From positions 71,698,676 through 71,762,675 of the forward strand of contig CM043969.1 in NCBI GenBank assembly GCA_014529385.2: 64,000 nucleotides of DNA, read 5' to 3'. Positions within the stretch are counted from its first letter, which is position 1. Every line of letters begins with the position of its first letter. The position numbers and the translations under genes were made by a program. This document shows, one piece after another, positions 21,164-31,157 of this stretch. The notes below the pieces were generated by a model. It saw nothing but the letters and a program-made list of their open reading frames with translations, made no database searches and was not told the DNA's origin. This DNA is from Adiantum capillus-veneris. Taxonomy: Eukaryota; Streptophyta; Polypodiopsida; Polypodiales; Pteridaceae.

Positions 21164-22385
21164 ACTCGTGTTATCATTAATTGCACTGTGGATTCTTTAG
21201 ATTCATTCGATTCAAGCTTAGGACATGTTCTTTTTATGTGACCCTTAATGTGACAATGAAAACAACGACCTTCCTTAGAATAAGTGCTTTGCTCTTTCGA
21301 CGTGACGTATCCTCCTACAATTCCTTGTGCTACCTTTTCATCTGGAGTAAGCTTAGGTTTAGCAATTGTGTTAGCTTTACCCTTAGATTCATTGGAAGAA
21401 TTATTTTCTGAGAGACTGTTGGAAGATTGGTTAGAAGAGTTACCATTCTTACCGTTCTGAGGGTTCAGAGAAGTCTGCGAGGGACTTGTGGAAGTCTTGT
21501 TCTCCTTAGGCTTTCCCTTGTTGTGCTTCAATGCTGCGCGAGAGCAATCCTACCGCCTTGTTGAGATCGATTGGATCGAGCACCTCGACATCGTACTTGA
21601 TATACTCGTCCAATCCATAAAGGAATGCATCTTTGCGTTCATAATCCGACTTGCGTAATTGGGTACCTAGCTGCAAAACACGATTAGAAAGACATAACCG
21701 GCATACCATTTTGCTTGAGAGCGCGCCAATCGTCCTTCAATCGTGCGAGGTACTGAGGTGGCATAAACCGCGCCTTGAGCTTGTCTTGGAAATCAGCCCA
21801 ATTGAAGGAAAGGGGCGTGAGTTTGTCGGCTTCCTCTAGGTGCGCGGCTAACTGTGCCTCTTGCTAAGCGTGGTACCAATTGATGGCATCACCGGCAAGG
21901 TACATAGCTGCCATCAAAGCCTTGCTATTCACTGTCTTCTTAGTTTTCGCAAAATAAGCATTAAATTGATGTAACCAAGAATGAATAACCGTAGCATCCA
22001 TCTTACCATCATACTTACTGAAAGTCAACTTCTTTGTGACTGGATAGTTGGAATCCGCATCGTGGCTTGCGCCACTCGAGGAACTCCCACGATCTTTGAC
22101 TGGTTCAGACTTCGAGGCAAGTACTTGTCGAACCAATTCTTGAGTGCGTAGTTCTCTTTGAGCCTCACGCTCGACCTCCAAGGCTACTCTTTGAGCTTCA
22201 CGCTCGGCCTTTCGTTCTGCTTTTCTTTCTTTTCGTTCATCGCGCTCGCGTTCTAAAGCAATGTGATTTTCTTCTTGTTGTGCCAATGCAATTTGATTCG
22301 CTTCTTGTTGTTGGGCCATCATGTTCATGCAAGTCTCTTCTTGTTTGGCCATCATGTCCATCATCTGCTTGACCATTGCCTCCAT
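21049..22385 (-). pseudogene. Element B gag, broken
   Basis: Starts at ATGGAG (22385) like its relatives. A Met/Gln/Glu/Arg-rich coiled N-terminus leads to the capsid-like domain (LTFSKYDGKMDATVIHSW), which meets a stop at 21864 where element C has Trp (TGG to TAG). Capsid continues in other frames to about 21506, then a Ser/Asn-rich linker and the knuckle CX2CX4HX4C (CFHCHIKGHIKRTC) near 21270-21230. One stop and at least two frame changes. Confidence 0.8.
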
Positions 22386-22992
22386 AGGGTTTGGTACACT
22401 TTGTGGTGTAGATGGCGAAGGGGGAGGGTCGGAAAAATCTCTTGGTGGGGAAAAAATTCTTCGTCGCCTCTCTCATGCTCATCACCTGTATGCGAAGTAT
22501 CCATTCTGCTTCGGGTGGCGACCATGCACTATGATCTTTGGTTCTTAAGTTCACGAGGAACTTGGATTCTTGAAAGTCTTGGGTTCTTGGGTTCTTGAGG
22601 GTCTTGGGTTCTTGGGTTCTTGAGGGTCTTGAGGTTCTTGAGATTTTCTTTCACTTGCAAACTGCGTTTGAGAAGGATCTTCTCTTCACCCGAGTTTTAC
22701 TCCTTTCTGCGGACGCACCCCTTAGCGGCCTTGCGCTCACACCAAGCTTGCTTTTTCCCACCTCACGTCGATTGGCCGGCCGCTAAGTGCACGGTCCGCT
22801 CTCCATGAGTGAAAAGAGACACAAGGGGAGGTTGGACAAGCCCTTCTTTCTTGGGATTTCTGTCACTCTTCAAAAAATCGACACGCCCAAGCGAACTTGG
22901 GTTCGTGCGACCGCAACAAGCAAAAAAATTCTTGTGATTCTTGTGGTTCTTTCCTTGAGTGATACAGAACACTGCCAAAGCTCTGATACCAA

Positions 22993-24195
22993 TGTTAGGT
23001 GCAGCGGAATGAATGTTTGCGCTTTGCTCAAGATGAGTGCTTCGAACTGTGCTCAAGGTTCCTTTTGTTCTTATGGAAGGGAGAGCCTTCCGTTCTTAAC
23101 GAGAGAGTGCAATGGACACAAACAAAGTGAATGGACACTGTGCGTGAAAGTGCATGAGACTGAGAGATAGAGAAAGAAGAGAAATACGACACTATAGACG
23201 TTGTAAAACCCTCCTCCGAAGGCCCACTCTCTATGGCGAGAGCGGTCTACTTATGATTGCACAAATCTCTACAATGCTTGGACTTGCCGACGATGTCGAC
23301 GACGATGAGGACGATGACGAGATGGGTTGAATTCTGAAAACTCTAAGGGCTGAAATCTGCAAATCTTTATCTGCTGAATTCTTACTCTATGTCGATGACG
23401 ACACTACGACGACGACGCGCTGAAAACGCAGATGCTGAAATCTGCGTTTTCTGGGCTGAAACTGCAAACTTCGTTGGATCTGACCGTGCGGCGAGGAACT
23501 GCTGCGGGAAGGTGAGGTCTGCGAGGTTCGGGACTTGTTCTGCGAGTGCTAAAGGCTGAAAACTGAAAACGCTGGTCCTATGGTTGATTCTGTCGCGATG
23601 ATCTGCAAAAACGTTGAGGTTGATCTGCAAACCAAAAACGCTAGGGCTGAAAACTGACCTTGCGGGGAAATATGCTAACGCTAGGAAATCTGCTGTGTTG
23701 TTGTGGGAATCTGCTAATGCTAGGGCTGATCTGCTATCTACTGCCGTTGAGAATCTGCAAGTGCAAAAACGTTGTCTGATCTGGTGCAAAAATGCTAGGC
23801 CTTTTGTTGAGAGAAAACGCCAAAGTTGTCGCGGGGGTTGGTCTTGCTGAGAAGTTGCCTGTTGAGCAAGGTGCTCTTGCTGCCTCTTCTACCAAATAGT
23901 GCTAGCTTAGGTTTGCTTATATACAAACTTACTCAATTTGCCCTACCTACTTTCCAACAAAAGTCACTTAAAAATAATAAGTGAAAAATGTCAAAAATAG
24001 GGAAAATAGGCCTATGCTCTGTAAAAATGCTACTGATGGGTTCTGACTGTAATTTGATGGTCATGCTGTGTGCAACCAGAGGATATGCATCTAATCTAAG
24101 TGTTTGGACAAGCTACTTCATAACAAGGGTTCTGTCAGTCCGGTCAGTCTAGATTAGCAAGTGATCTGGCACTTTTGTGAGTCTGTTCGCAGAAC
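22993..24195 (-). repeat. Right LTR of element B, same inverted terminal block
   Basis: Shares the inversion (24104-24195) with the left copy, so the rearrangement predates duplication of the unit. It abuts a standard primer site (minus-strand TTGGTATCAGAGC, 22980-22992) at its TGTTAGG end. Confidence 0.8.
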
Positions 24196-24481
24196 GTGCT
24201 TCTTCGATGCTTCAACTTCGTCCAGAGTCCTGCTTCTTCCTTCTTCAAGAATCACCATGGCTGAAAATTCCTGAAACCACTTCCAACACAAAACCATGAA
24301 CATACCTATTTCATGTAAAGTGACTAGAAAAAATCTTGTCTTCCTCAAAGAGTGTGCATGCAATGTAGATGAACAAAGAGACGGATTGCCAAACGGTTCA
24401 CCACACACACGCAAACAATGAGATCGAATCTTTCTCTTTTGATCTAAAGCAATCAATTGTGGCAATTCACAATGGAAATGC

Positions 24482-24762
24482 CATAACTTCAGCTGAAAAT
24501 TCAAACTGGGAGAAGCGTTCTGGTCAACGAGCAAACAACTCTAGCCACCGTGATCGCCAAAATGGAATTGGAGCTGATCTCTTTAGATAGTTGATTGCAA
24601 AGAATTTACAGCTACTGGAAGTCGTCAGTTCAGACAATGAAATTGGAATGGAATATGGAAACTGAAGTGAAATAGTTAACTGAACTGAAATACTCTACTG
24701 GGATTAGAAACAGATTGAATGACTGGAAAAGTGTTTCAGGTTCAGATTCAGAGTTTATGAAG
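24482..24762 (-). repeat. Right end of element D: leader and LTR part
   Basis: 24482-24562 is leader with a possible TTTTGGCGATC primer site; from 24563 the sequence copies 17376-17563. The LTR should continue rightwards, possibly to about 25010, but the left partner is truncated there, so its limit is unknown. Confidence 0.5.
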
Positions 24763-25600
24763 AACAAGTACAAGGTATAACAGATTGAAGCCCAATTGAC
24801 TACTGTAGTAATGATTATAGAGTAGAATTACAAGTGAAGAGATTGTAACTCAAGAACAGCTTCGGAGACTAAAACCAAGAGACTAGGAGTAAGAAGTCAA
24901 AATACAAGCAGCCCAATTACAATGTAATGGGTCCTATTTACAGCCTCTCGAAGTTACTGTGGTAATCGCCGTGGTAATTACTGACTGATCCACTGTTCGG
25001 CTTCCAGGAGACGGTTGCTGCCTGTTGAGACTGTTTTCGCCGTCTACATAATAGGAGGCTTGACGAATGAAGATGTACATAAAATTTCAACTGGACGTCG
25101 TGAAGATTGTCACCAAATACAAGGTACGTTGCTACTCGACTTTAAATTTTGTCGAGGGACGAAGAGAGGGAAGGAGGAAGTAAATGGAAATAAACTTTTG
25201 CTTTGTGTTATTCTTTAATGTGTCTTTTTTCTTTTGAAAATATAGATGGATGATGTTGATGCAACAAAATTTCTTCTTATGTTATTGCTAAATTTGCATC
25301 ACATTTCCTCTAGCAAGGAAGACCCATTGTAGGATCATAAGAGGCATAGAATGCACTCTATGTATTTCTCTTTGTTTAGCTGTGTAGTTTGGTTGTTTTT
25401 CTCTTTGTTTTGCTGTGTAGTTTGTTGCATTGCATCCATGTCTGGTTTGATAGAGGAGGGTTTGATGGGATTGTGCCATGGATGTGGTGGTGCTTCTCTA
25501 GGCAGGTGACATTTTGGAGCCCATCCAAGTTGATCAAGCTCGTGGCTGCGTGCCATGGAGGCTTACACATGGCCATTCCGTGAGAACATTATGCCAGTCT
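24763..25600. other. Unassigned DNA, probably rest of the element D LTR at its left
   Basis: No domain-bearing frame. A ~31-base word (TCTCTTTGTTTWGCTGTGTA) is present twice in tandem at 25370-25430. Frames at 25015-25218 and 25389-25583 are featureless. Confidence 0.35.
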
Positions 25601-26060
25601 TCAAGGAGTCTACAATATATGCTCAAATGAAGAGGAATGAGGTTTTAAATATGCCTCTTGTGGAAGTGAATGGTTCGAGAGTGCGGCCGCATATTGTGGT
25701 TAATTCGGTGTATAAGACGACGAGTTAGCTTATAAATCCAAAGGGAAGCAAGACCTGCTACAAAGAATTTTTTTGATAGACACATTGTGAAGGGTAGGTT
25801 GAAGGTTGAGAGTTCCTTTGGTATATTGAAAAATCGATGGCGCATTCTCCGTGACCTTAATCTAAATCTTCCCTTTGCTCCCTTAGTTGTTATTGCTTGC
25901 TAGGTGCTACACAATTTTGTGCAACTAACGGGAGAACCAGAGCCATTGGAGCAAATTGATCCACACACCAATGTGGAGGAGACCATGCGGTGATACGCAA
26001 TGACACGTCAGTGTGTGGCATGTCTAAGAATGAGCACGTGATTCAATAGGCGAACGTCGT
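25600..26060 (+). pseudogene. PIF/Harbinger transposase C-terminal part, left arm
   Basis: Encodes, in broken frames, the last part of a DDE_4 (Harbinger) transposase: GRLKVESSFGILKNRWRIL, then the V-IAC-VLHNF block with a stop where Cys is usual, then EPLEQIDPH..VEETMR. The GDxAY block is eroded to NSVYK with a nearby stop. The N-terminal two thirds are absent. PIF/Harbinger elements need a second Myb-like protein, which was not seen. Confidence 0.8.
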
Positions 26061-26319
26061 AAAATTGAGTGTTTATTCTGACAGTGTGTATTGATTTTGA
26101 GACTCAAACTGAGTTTTGATGTGTTTGTCATGAAGAATAGTTGGGTCGAATGATTTTTTTTTCATTGTTGCATGTTTTTACGTGTGTGTACATAGTGTAG
26201 CATTTGCTTGTTTCATATATTTACTCTTGTGTGTTTTATTAGGTTGTGTGTTTTTTTCCTCGCGTATCCTCAGTATTGACTTGTGTTTACATTTCATGAA
26301 AAAAAGAAGCATTCTATCC

Positions 26320-26400
26320 TTGAAAGGCCTGGGCAACCTTTGGGGAGAACATGTCCATGGCCTGTGTAGGGCTAGGTTTGAATTCCAAGTGACTTTGACA
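26320..26400 (+). other. tRNA-like (SINE-like) segment, left arm
   Basis: GGTTTGAATTCC resembles a pol III B box, with a possible A box (TGGGCAACCTTTGG) about 45 bases upstream. The better-kept copy on the right arm (minus strand, about 26925-27000) reads GGGTTCGAATCCC. Its presence on both arms means it predates the foldback. It does not fold as a complete tRNA. Confidence 0.35.
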
Positions 26401-26924
26401 TGGTGGATCTTTCTCCGTAGCATGCATCTACGTAACTACCAAAAAAAGAAGCTTATTTAGATAAATTTTAGGTAAGATTAATGCTTGTTAACTCCAAGCG
26501 GCCACTCTTCATGAGTTCAAAACATCGACTACCTCCTGGTGGCCTTATAGCAGGGCATTAAATGGGCGTGAACCGGCAGTCATATGCTCAAAACCATCGG
26601 CGAGCCAGAGAATATTCTTGGGATTTTAGAGTGACCGCAGAGCGGCCACCCAACCCTTAGCCTTAGCACATGAGGCCGTGCGGCCGCCGTATGGTCACTC
26701 GAGAATATTCTCCGGTCAGTCGGTGGTTTTGAGCACTTCGCTACAGGTCGATGCCTATTTGTTGGGTTGCTATCAAGCCGTCGGGAGGTGGTTGTTTTCT
26801 TGAATACATAGAGAGTGGCCGCTCAGAGTTAACAAGCCTAATCCTCGCTAAAAACTATCTAAATAAGCTTTTTTAAAAAAAAAGTTACGTAGATGCATGC
26901 TACGGGGGGGGGATCCACTCCGTC

Positions 26925-27000
26925 AAAGTTACCTGGGATTCGAACCCGGCCCCTCCACAGGCTATGTGCACATTCTACCCAAAGTTACCCATGCCTTTCA
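26925..27000 (-). other. tRNA-like (SINE-like) segment, right arm
   Basis: Minus-strand CCGGGTTCGAATCCCAGG is a near-consensus B box and T-arm. Upstream, GGGTAACTTTGGG could be the A-box region. No anticodon arm or full acceptor stem was found, so this is not called as a tRNA gene. Confidence 0.35.
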
Positions 27001-27186
27001 AGGATAAAATATATATATTTTTAATGGAATGTAACACAAGTCAATCAAGCAACACACACAAAGAAAGAAATACACAAGCTGATAAAACACACAAGAGGAA
27101 ACATATGAAACAAGCAAATATCACAATATGCACATATGTAAAAACATGTAACAATGCAAAAAACGTGCAGTCGAAACGAGCTATTC

Positions 27187-28182
27187 CTGCATGGCAAACA
27201 CATCAAAAGTCAACTTGAGTGTGCGACATTTGCCTATTGAAATCCATAAATAGTGCCGTTCGCATTCTTAGACTTGCCGCACGCTGACGTATCATTGTGC
27301 GCCACCTCATGGTCTCCTCCGCATTGGGGCATGGGTCAATTTGCTTCGAAAACTCCGGTTCTCGCTTCAGATGCACAAAATTGTGTAGCACGCAGTCAAG
27401 GGGTTGTACGAAATGTCAAGCCCATGGAAAATAAAGACAAAAGTGATGCAAAGGGAAAAATTAATGCCCAAAATTTTTCCCAAGGCCATTCCAACAACAC
27501 CAACAACAATCGGTCCAAGAGTAAGGAGTTTACAAAGGTAAAAATAAACTCACCTGAAGAGCTTGAAACTTTTCGCAAGGATCACAAATGTTTTAAGTGT
27601 GGGGAGCAAGGACATGGTTATTGTTCTTGCCCCAAAAGAAATGCTCGCAATAAGACTCCTAGAGCTTCCACTATCAAAGCTCCAAAAGAGGATGCTCATT
27701 GTAAAGGATCACCTCTCTCTTATGCTTGGGGAAAGGTAAGGGATCATGATGCCTTCATCTTGTTTGACCTTGGTTCTACTCACAACTTCATATCAATGGA
27801 GTTGGCCACCAAGTTGGGCATTCAAACTTTTGAGATGGGAGATGTTGTAACTGCCGAAGCCACTTTCAAGGGACAGCAAGCCTCCATTACTCCCTTGATT
27901 TCAATAACAACTAAGGGACCAAAAGGAAGATTTACATTAAGGTCGTCATGGAGAATGCGCCATCGATTTTCTAAAATACCAAAGGCATTCTCAGCCTTGA
28001 CTCTACCCTTCGCAATGTGTCTGTGAAAAAGATTCTTTTGTAGCTAGTCTTGCCTCCCTTTGGATTTATAAGCTTTAAGAAGAAAACTCATTGGCTTATA
28101 CGCCAAATCGCCCACAACATAAACATACAGTCGCACTCTCAAGCTGCTCACTTCTACAAGAGTCATAGATATGTCAAAGTCC
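27187..28182 (-). pseudogene. PIF/Harbinger transposase C-terminal part, right arm, interrupted
   Basis: Inverted partner of the left-arm copy. From the outer end inward: GDLAYKPMSFLLK (the DDE block with the second acidic residue), GRVKAENAFGILENRWRIL, then a break by the 27400-27900 insertion, then VLHNFVHLK and ETMRW to the stop near 27203. The GDxAY block is better kept here than on the left arm. Confidence 0.8.
27400..27900 (+). pseudogene. Captured gypsy gag zinc knuckle and protease fragment
   Basis: A 501-base piece lies between two TCAA words (27396-27399 and 27901-27904) inside the right-arm transposase, on the opposite strand. It encodes an Asn/Lys-rich linker, the knuckle CFKCGEQGHGYCSC (CX2CX4HX4C), a linker, and a protease start with FILFDLGSTHNFIS followed by ELATKLG. 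Leu replaces Ser/Thr in the active site. There are no LTRs, so this is a fragment copied or ligated in, not an element insertion. Removing it plus one TCAA rejoins the Harbinger sequence. Confidence 0.75.
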
Positions 28183-28389
28183 TCCAAGAACTGTAAAGCT
28201 TTTTTTCTATCTTTCATGCCTAAAAAGGAGAAAAATTTAAATATAGATCCACCATCCTTGAAATCTTTTGGCTGATGCGGTGCAAATCTAGGATGTGGAT
28301 AATAGAGGAAGGCATACGGGCTCCAACCGTTTTACCCATTTGGCGGTGGTGGCATTGATGGTGGTATTGGTTAGAAATTCGATGGTTGC
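28183..28389. other. Short unassigned segment between foldback and LTR G1
   Basis: On the minus strand, broken frames give a Pro-rich stretch followed by FKFFSFLGMKDR. No family recognised. Confidence 0.3.
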
Positions 28390-29084
28390 TGTCACAACTA
28401 CTATTGACGTGTCAAGCCATTGCAGATCCCGGCTGAGGGGCCTAAATCGTAAGAAGCAGCAATAGAAGAAGTAGAAGCAGCAGAAGAAGTTTTACTAACT
28501 TACTAAGTCTTGCCAAGTGGCTTATTTTTTAAGATGAGTTCTTACCAACTTATGGGACCCAGGTTACTCAAAGAACAAGTAAATAAAGTAGGAGCACACA
28601 TACACACACACACACTCTCAATTCTTGCATAAATTATTGATAATGTGGCAGGTGTACGGACGCCCGCGATTTGCGCTGATGATGTGGTAGAGTACGGATT
28701 TTCGATGACTACTGATGACGTGGCAAATTGTATAGTTAGACCTTTTGCACAAGCTTTTCGAGACTAGATGCTTTTAAAACTTGAATCTTTTCATATATAT
28801 TGCTTTTCATGGGCCTAGGGCCTTTAAATATGTGTCATGGGCTCATTCTCTGGTGTGCTTCCACGTGAAGGTGCAAAGGATGGAGTATCGGCATTGTTTT
28901 CTGATGAAGTAATATAAAGAAATACCGAAAGGGGCGCCAGGGTTTGGGGCCAGTTCTCTCTTGGGGTGGAACTCCACCACTTCCTGTCTCGTGTGTCGTG
29001 CATCTCTTTCAGTTCAATGTTATTGGAAGTGCTAAAAGTTGTTCAGTATGTTCTCTTCCGTGGCACGTGGTTTCGCTTGTTACA
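28390..29084 (+). repeat. Family G LTR (G1) with primer site
   Basis: Starts TGTCACAACT, ends CTTGTTACA, and is followed at once by ATGGTATCAGAGC (29085-), an initiator-Met-type primer site. Homologous to LTRs at 49824, 51825, 54173, 56421 and 57104. About 350 bases of family G interior follow; no partner LTR on this strand was found, so the element is truncated. Confidence 0.85.
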
Positions 29085-29435
29085 ATGGTATCAGAGCTCC
29101 AATCGAGTGGTTTCCTCAAAGCATACCGGTCCTATCAAAGAGCAGACATAGCAAAATGACGCTTCCAAATTTTCATCAAAGAATCTTTGTGGCCCTGCAA
29201 CGGACTTACTAGTCACTCCTACCCTTAGTCCATCACGCATCAAGCGCACTCTCGTCTTCATCGCTCTTTCTGAAGGGGTATAAGCCATAAAGAATCCAAG
29301 ATCACTTGCAAGAGAAGGATCAAAGTTTTTTTTTTAAAGCCTCCTTTTTTCTCAAAGGTAGTGCCATATAGTGGTGGATGTCTATAGCTACCAAGATGCA
29401 CACTCCAAGGACTTGACAATCTTTCAAGAAATTTT
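29085..29435 (+). other. Family G interior, non-coding
   Basis: Matches the first ~350 bases inside the LTRs at 50604 and 52265, including a TAGTGGTGGATGT word. No open frame of interest. It breaks off where repeat J begins. Confidence 0.65.
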
Positions 29436-29874
29436 GGTTTTAGAAGCCTATTGGCTGAAATTCATCATACTTGTAGCCAAAAACGGCTATGTCTGCTTCG
29501 ATTTTCAGTGCGGGAGAAGCTTCTACTGATATTTGCTCACGTAGGGGACTCCCACACCAGTTCTCCTTGGCTGGAATTTGCTTCTGGAACGCGTCAGAGT
29601 GCATAAATTTTTGTGGGCAGTCGGTGCTGCGCTTATCTGAGTGCGACTATTTCCGCAGGGACGTACACAAGCTCCTATGGTTGCACTTTACCTCCGCCGT
29701 GGACCTCACAGTCTATGCACGACCTCCACGGACTCCAAAGTAAGAAAATCGTGAGGAGAGAGAGAATTGGCTGAACTGAGAGCCGATAAAGGAGACTTTT
29801 TGCGTGGGTGAAAACTGTTGCAGAACTCCACAAATTAGTAGCGCTAGGCCTTATGTAAGGTTGCGCATGCTAAA

Positions 29875-29875
<1 letters not shown>

Positions 29876-29960
<85 letters not shown>
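29876..29960. repeat. (GA)n microsatellite
   Basis: About 42 GA units inside repeat J; the paralogous tract at 49361-49401 is half as long. Confidence 0.95.
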
Positions 29961-29962
<2 letters not shown>

Positions 29963-30086
29963 GCTCGCAAGCCGCCAATGTTGGCTTTCCAAAATCCTAC
30001 GCGAGTTTGCTGTAGTATTTTTAATGTTAATTCATTTGACCGCTTTTATACTGACCCCACCACTCATTTCAAAAGGTTTCAAACCT

Positions 30087-30161
30087 GAAGCTTATGCTTT
30101 AGTGCCACAAATACAGCAAAGAAAACTGGATGATAAGGCTATCAAATGCATTTTTTTTGGT
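30087..30161 (+). pseudogene. 75-base Ty1/copia polyprotein fragment
   Basis: Twenty-five intact codons include AYALVP and KLDDKAIKCIFFG. This matches the conserved block near the end of copia integrase, where a K-L-D-x-K..K-C-I-F-x-G pattern is typical. It sits between TTTCAAACCT and TGACTTAAA; the paralogous repeat J at 49505-49520 has these flanks joined without it. It is therefore a small patch of foreign sequence. Confidence 0.75.
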
Positions 30162-30411
30162 TGACTTAAAAATGAGTGTTAAAATCCAGATTCTTGGCCA
30201 CTTTAGAGTATTAACAACTTGGCCGATTTTATGTCTCCCCCTACCAAATCTGCCGGCTCCTGCTGCGTCGTATTTCCATTGTGCAGCCGACCACTATCTT
30301 GGGCAGCCACTGCAGGACTATCAAATTATAGCTTTTCCGAGCGGATTGGGGACACCATCTTATTCATTCGCTTGTTTTGAACTATTTTACATTGCTTACA
30401 ACTACTGTTCT

Positions 30412-30538
30412 TGTCACAAGACGGGCACCACATGACAATAGAAAAGAATAGACTGAACAAACTTTTAGCACTTCAATAACAATTGAACTGAGAGAGAGAG
30501 AGAGACGACACGTGACACGAAGTGGCAGAATTCCACCC
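30412..30538 (-). repeat. Fragment of a family G LTR
   Basis: About 125 bases match the outer end of the minus-strand G LTRs at 54173 and 56421, from TGTCACAAGACGGGCACC to AATTCCACCC. It is truncated where the hAT element 2 region begins. Confidence 0.8.
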
Positions 30539-30540
30539 AA

Positions 30541-30606
30541 GGAAGGATCCGGACGTACGTACGTATCTGTACGGCACCGTACGTCTGTACCGTACGGATC
30601 CGTAGT
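30541..30606. repeat. Palindromic GTAC/CGTACG cluster
   Basis: GGATCCG..CGTACGTACGTA, GTACGGCACCGTAC and CCGTACGGATCC form nested inverted repeats within 66 bases. It lies just outside the hAT element 2 transcription unit and resembles the subterminal repeats to which hAT transposases bind. The equivalent zone of hAT element 1 (12497-12530) also has CGTGCGTC and GGACGGGTATGGAA words. Confidence 0.6.
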
Positions 30607-30768
30607 GTATGGAATTTTTTTGGCTTGAGAAAAAACCCTACGCGAGGAGCCTTATATTTTCGCCTGGCTGGGTTTAGTTTGGGCGCCTTATTTTACTGGA
30701 GATTGTCTGCAACAGTGACCTGCAACCTGCAAAGTCCATCTGCGGAGCCTTTTCGCGCATGTTCATCG

Positions 30769-30881
30769 GTAAGAAAGCAAATCTTTCCTCTCTCCCTCTC
30801 TCCCTCGCACATTTCTTTGTGATTCTCTCGCGATAGCACATGCGTTTTAGTCACGATGTCGTGTTCATACTGCATGTGTAG
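30769..30881 (+). other. Probable 5' UTR intron of hAT element 2
   Basis: Donor G|GTAAGAAAG at 30769, a pyrimidine-rich interior, and acceptor TGTGTAG|G at 30881, eight bases before the ATG. Not tested by transcript data. Confidence 0.5.
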
Positions 30882-30888
30882 GTCCACC

Positions 30889-31140
30889 ATGCCTCGCAAA
30901 CCCAACCCAGCCTGGAGCGCACACACCAATGTCATTGCGGTGGTAAATACAGGAGGGCAAGCAGGATCAGGAAACGCACTTGGACTTGCAAATATTGTGG
31001 GAAGCAAAAGACAAGTACGGTGACGCGTGTGTTCAGGCACCTTACTGGCATCGGCACTACTGGCCAATGCAGAGGATGCAAGCTTGTTCCGCGAGAGATC
31101 AAGGATGCTTTGATTCTGGAGCACTTCCCGGGAGGGGGTC
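30889..31140 (+). pseudogene. hAT element 2 transposase, exon with BED finger
   Basis: ATG at 30889 follows a probable 5' UTR intron. The frame opens MPRKPNPAW, and a one-base shift near 30975 leads to the BED finger WTCKYCGK..RVFRHLTGIG..QCRGC (30985-31080). The frame reaches HFPGG at the element E insertion and resumes at 43858. Confidence 0.8.
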
Positions 31141-31157
31141 TGTTATGTCCCGCTAAT
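31141..31157 (+). repeat. 5' LTR remnant of element E
   Basis: Only TGTTATGTCCCGCT and a few more bases match the start of the 365-bp 3' LTR (43493). The rest of the LTR and the primer site are deleted, so the sequence passes straight into the gag start. The target duplication is intact, so the deletion followed insertion. Confidence 0.8.

Larger units (their letters stand above)
18546..24481 (-). mobile_element. Element B, non-autonomous relative of A and C, tandemly arranged
   Basis: Two LTR copies (from 18546 and from 22993) flank an interior with primer site (22980-22992), gag, protease and ORFX. The right LTR continues into a second, partial copy of the ORFX tail (24196-24481), so the structure is 1.33 head-to-tail copies of a 4447-bp unit. 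Alternatively the LTR itself has grown to about 1489 bp by including that tail. No pol is present. The right end breaks at 24481; only CAT is shared with the left flank, so no target duplication survives. Confidence 0.75.
17376..24762 (-). mobile_element. Element D, gag-bearing LTR element split by element B
   Basis: About 190 bases at 17376-17563 and 24563-24762 are direct copies starting TGGAATTGGAGC, read as the shared part of its LTRs (CA end on the minus strand). Just inside the right copy, minus-strand TTTTGGCGATC (about 24552-24562) could be a primer site. The interior encodes gag (18545-18166) and an unknown frame (18119-17667). Element B interrupts between leader and gag. The left LTR copy appears truncated, and no pol was found. 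Confidence 0.6.
25639..28182. repeat. Foldback: ~1-kb inverted arms meeting near 26665
   Basis: 25639-26660 is the reverse complement of 28182-26669 once a 0.5-kb insertion (27400-27904) is removed. Paired landmarks: GTGACC (26631) with GGTCAC (26693), GAGAATATTC on both sides, GGCCACTCT words at 26500 and 26815, and the transposase segments at the outer ends. There is almost no spacer. Arms differ by scattered substitutions, so the structure is old but still pairs along most of its length. A read-through transcript would form a long hairpin. Confidence 0.88.
29436..30411. repeat. Repeat J, copy 1
   Basis: Colinear with 48896-49790, from AAGCCTATTGGCTGAAAT to CTACTGTTCT. The copies differ in a (GA)n length change and in a 75-base insertion present only here (30087-30161). 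No coding frame; neither LTR nor TIR boundary could be set. Confidence 0.75.

Noticed and set aside
26925..27000. Functional tRNA gene
   Set aside because: The B box is good, but no complete acceptor stem or anticodon arm could be folded.
29804..30088. Arg-Glu repeat frame in repeat J
   Set aside because: Artefact of the GA microsatellite.
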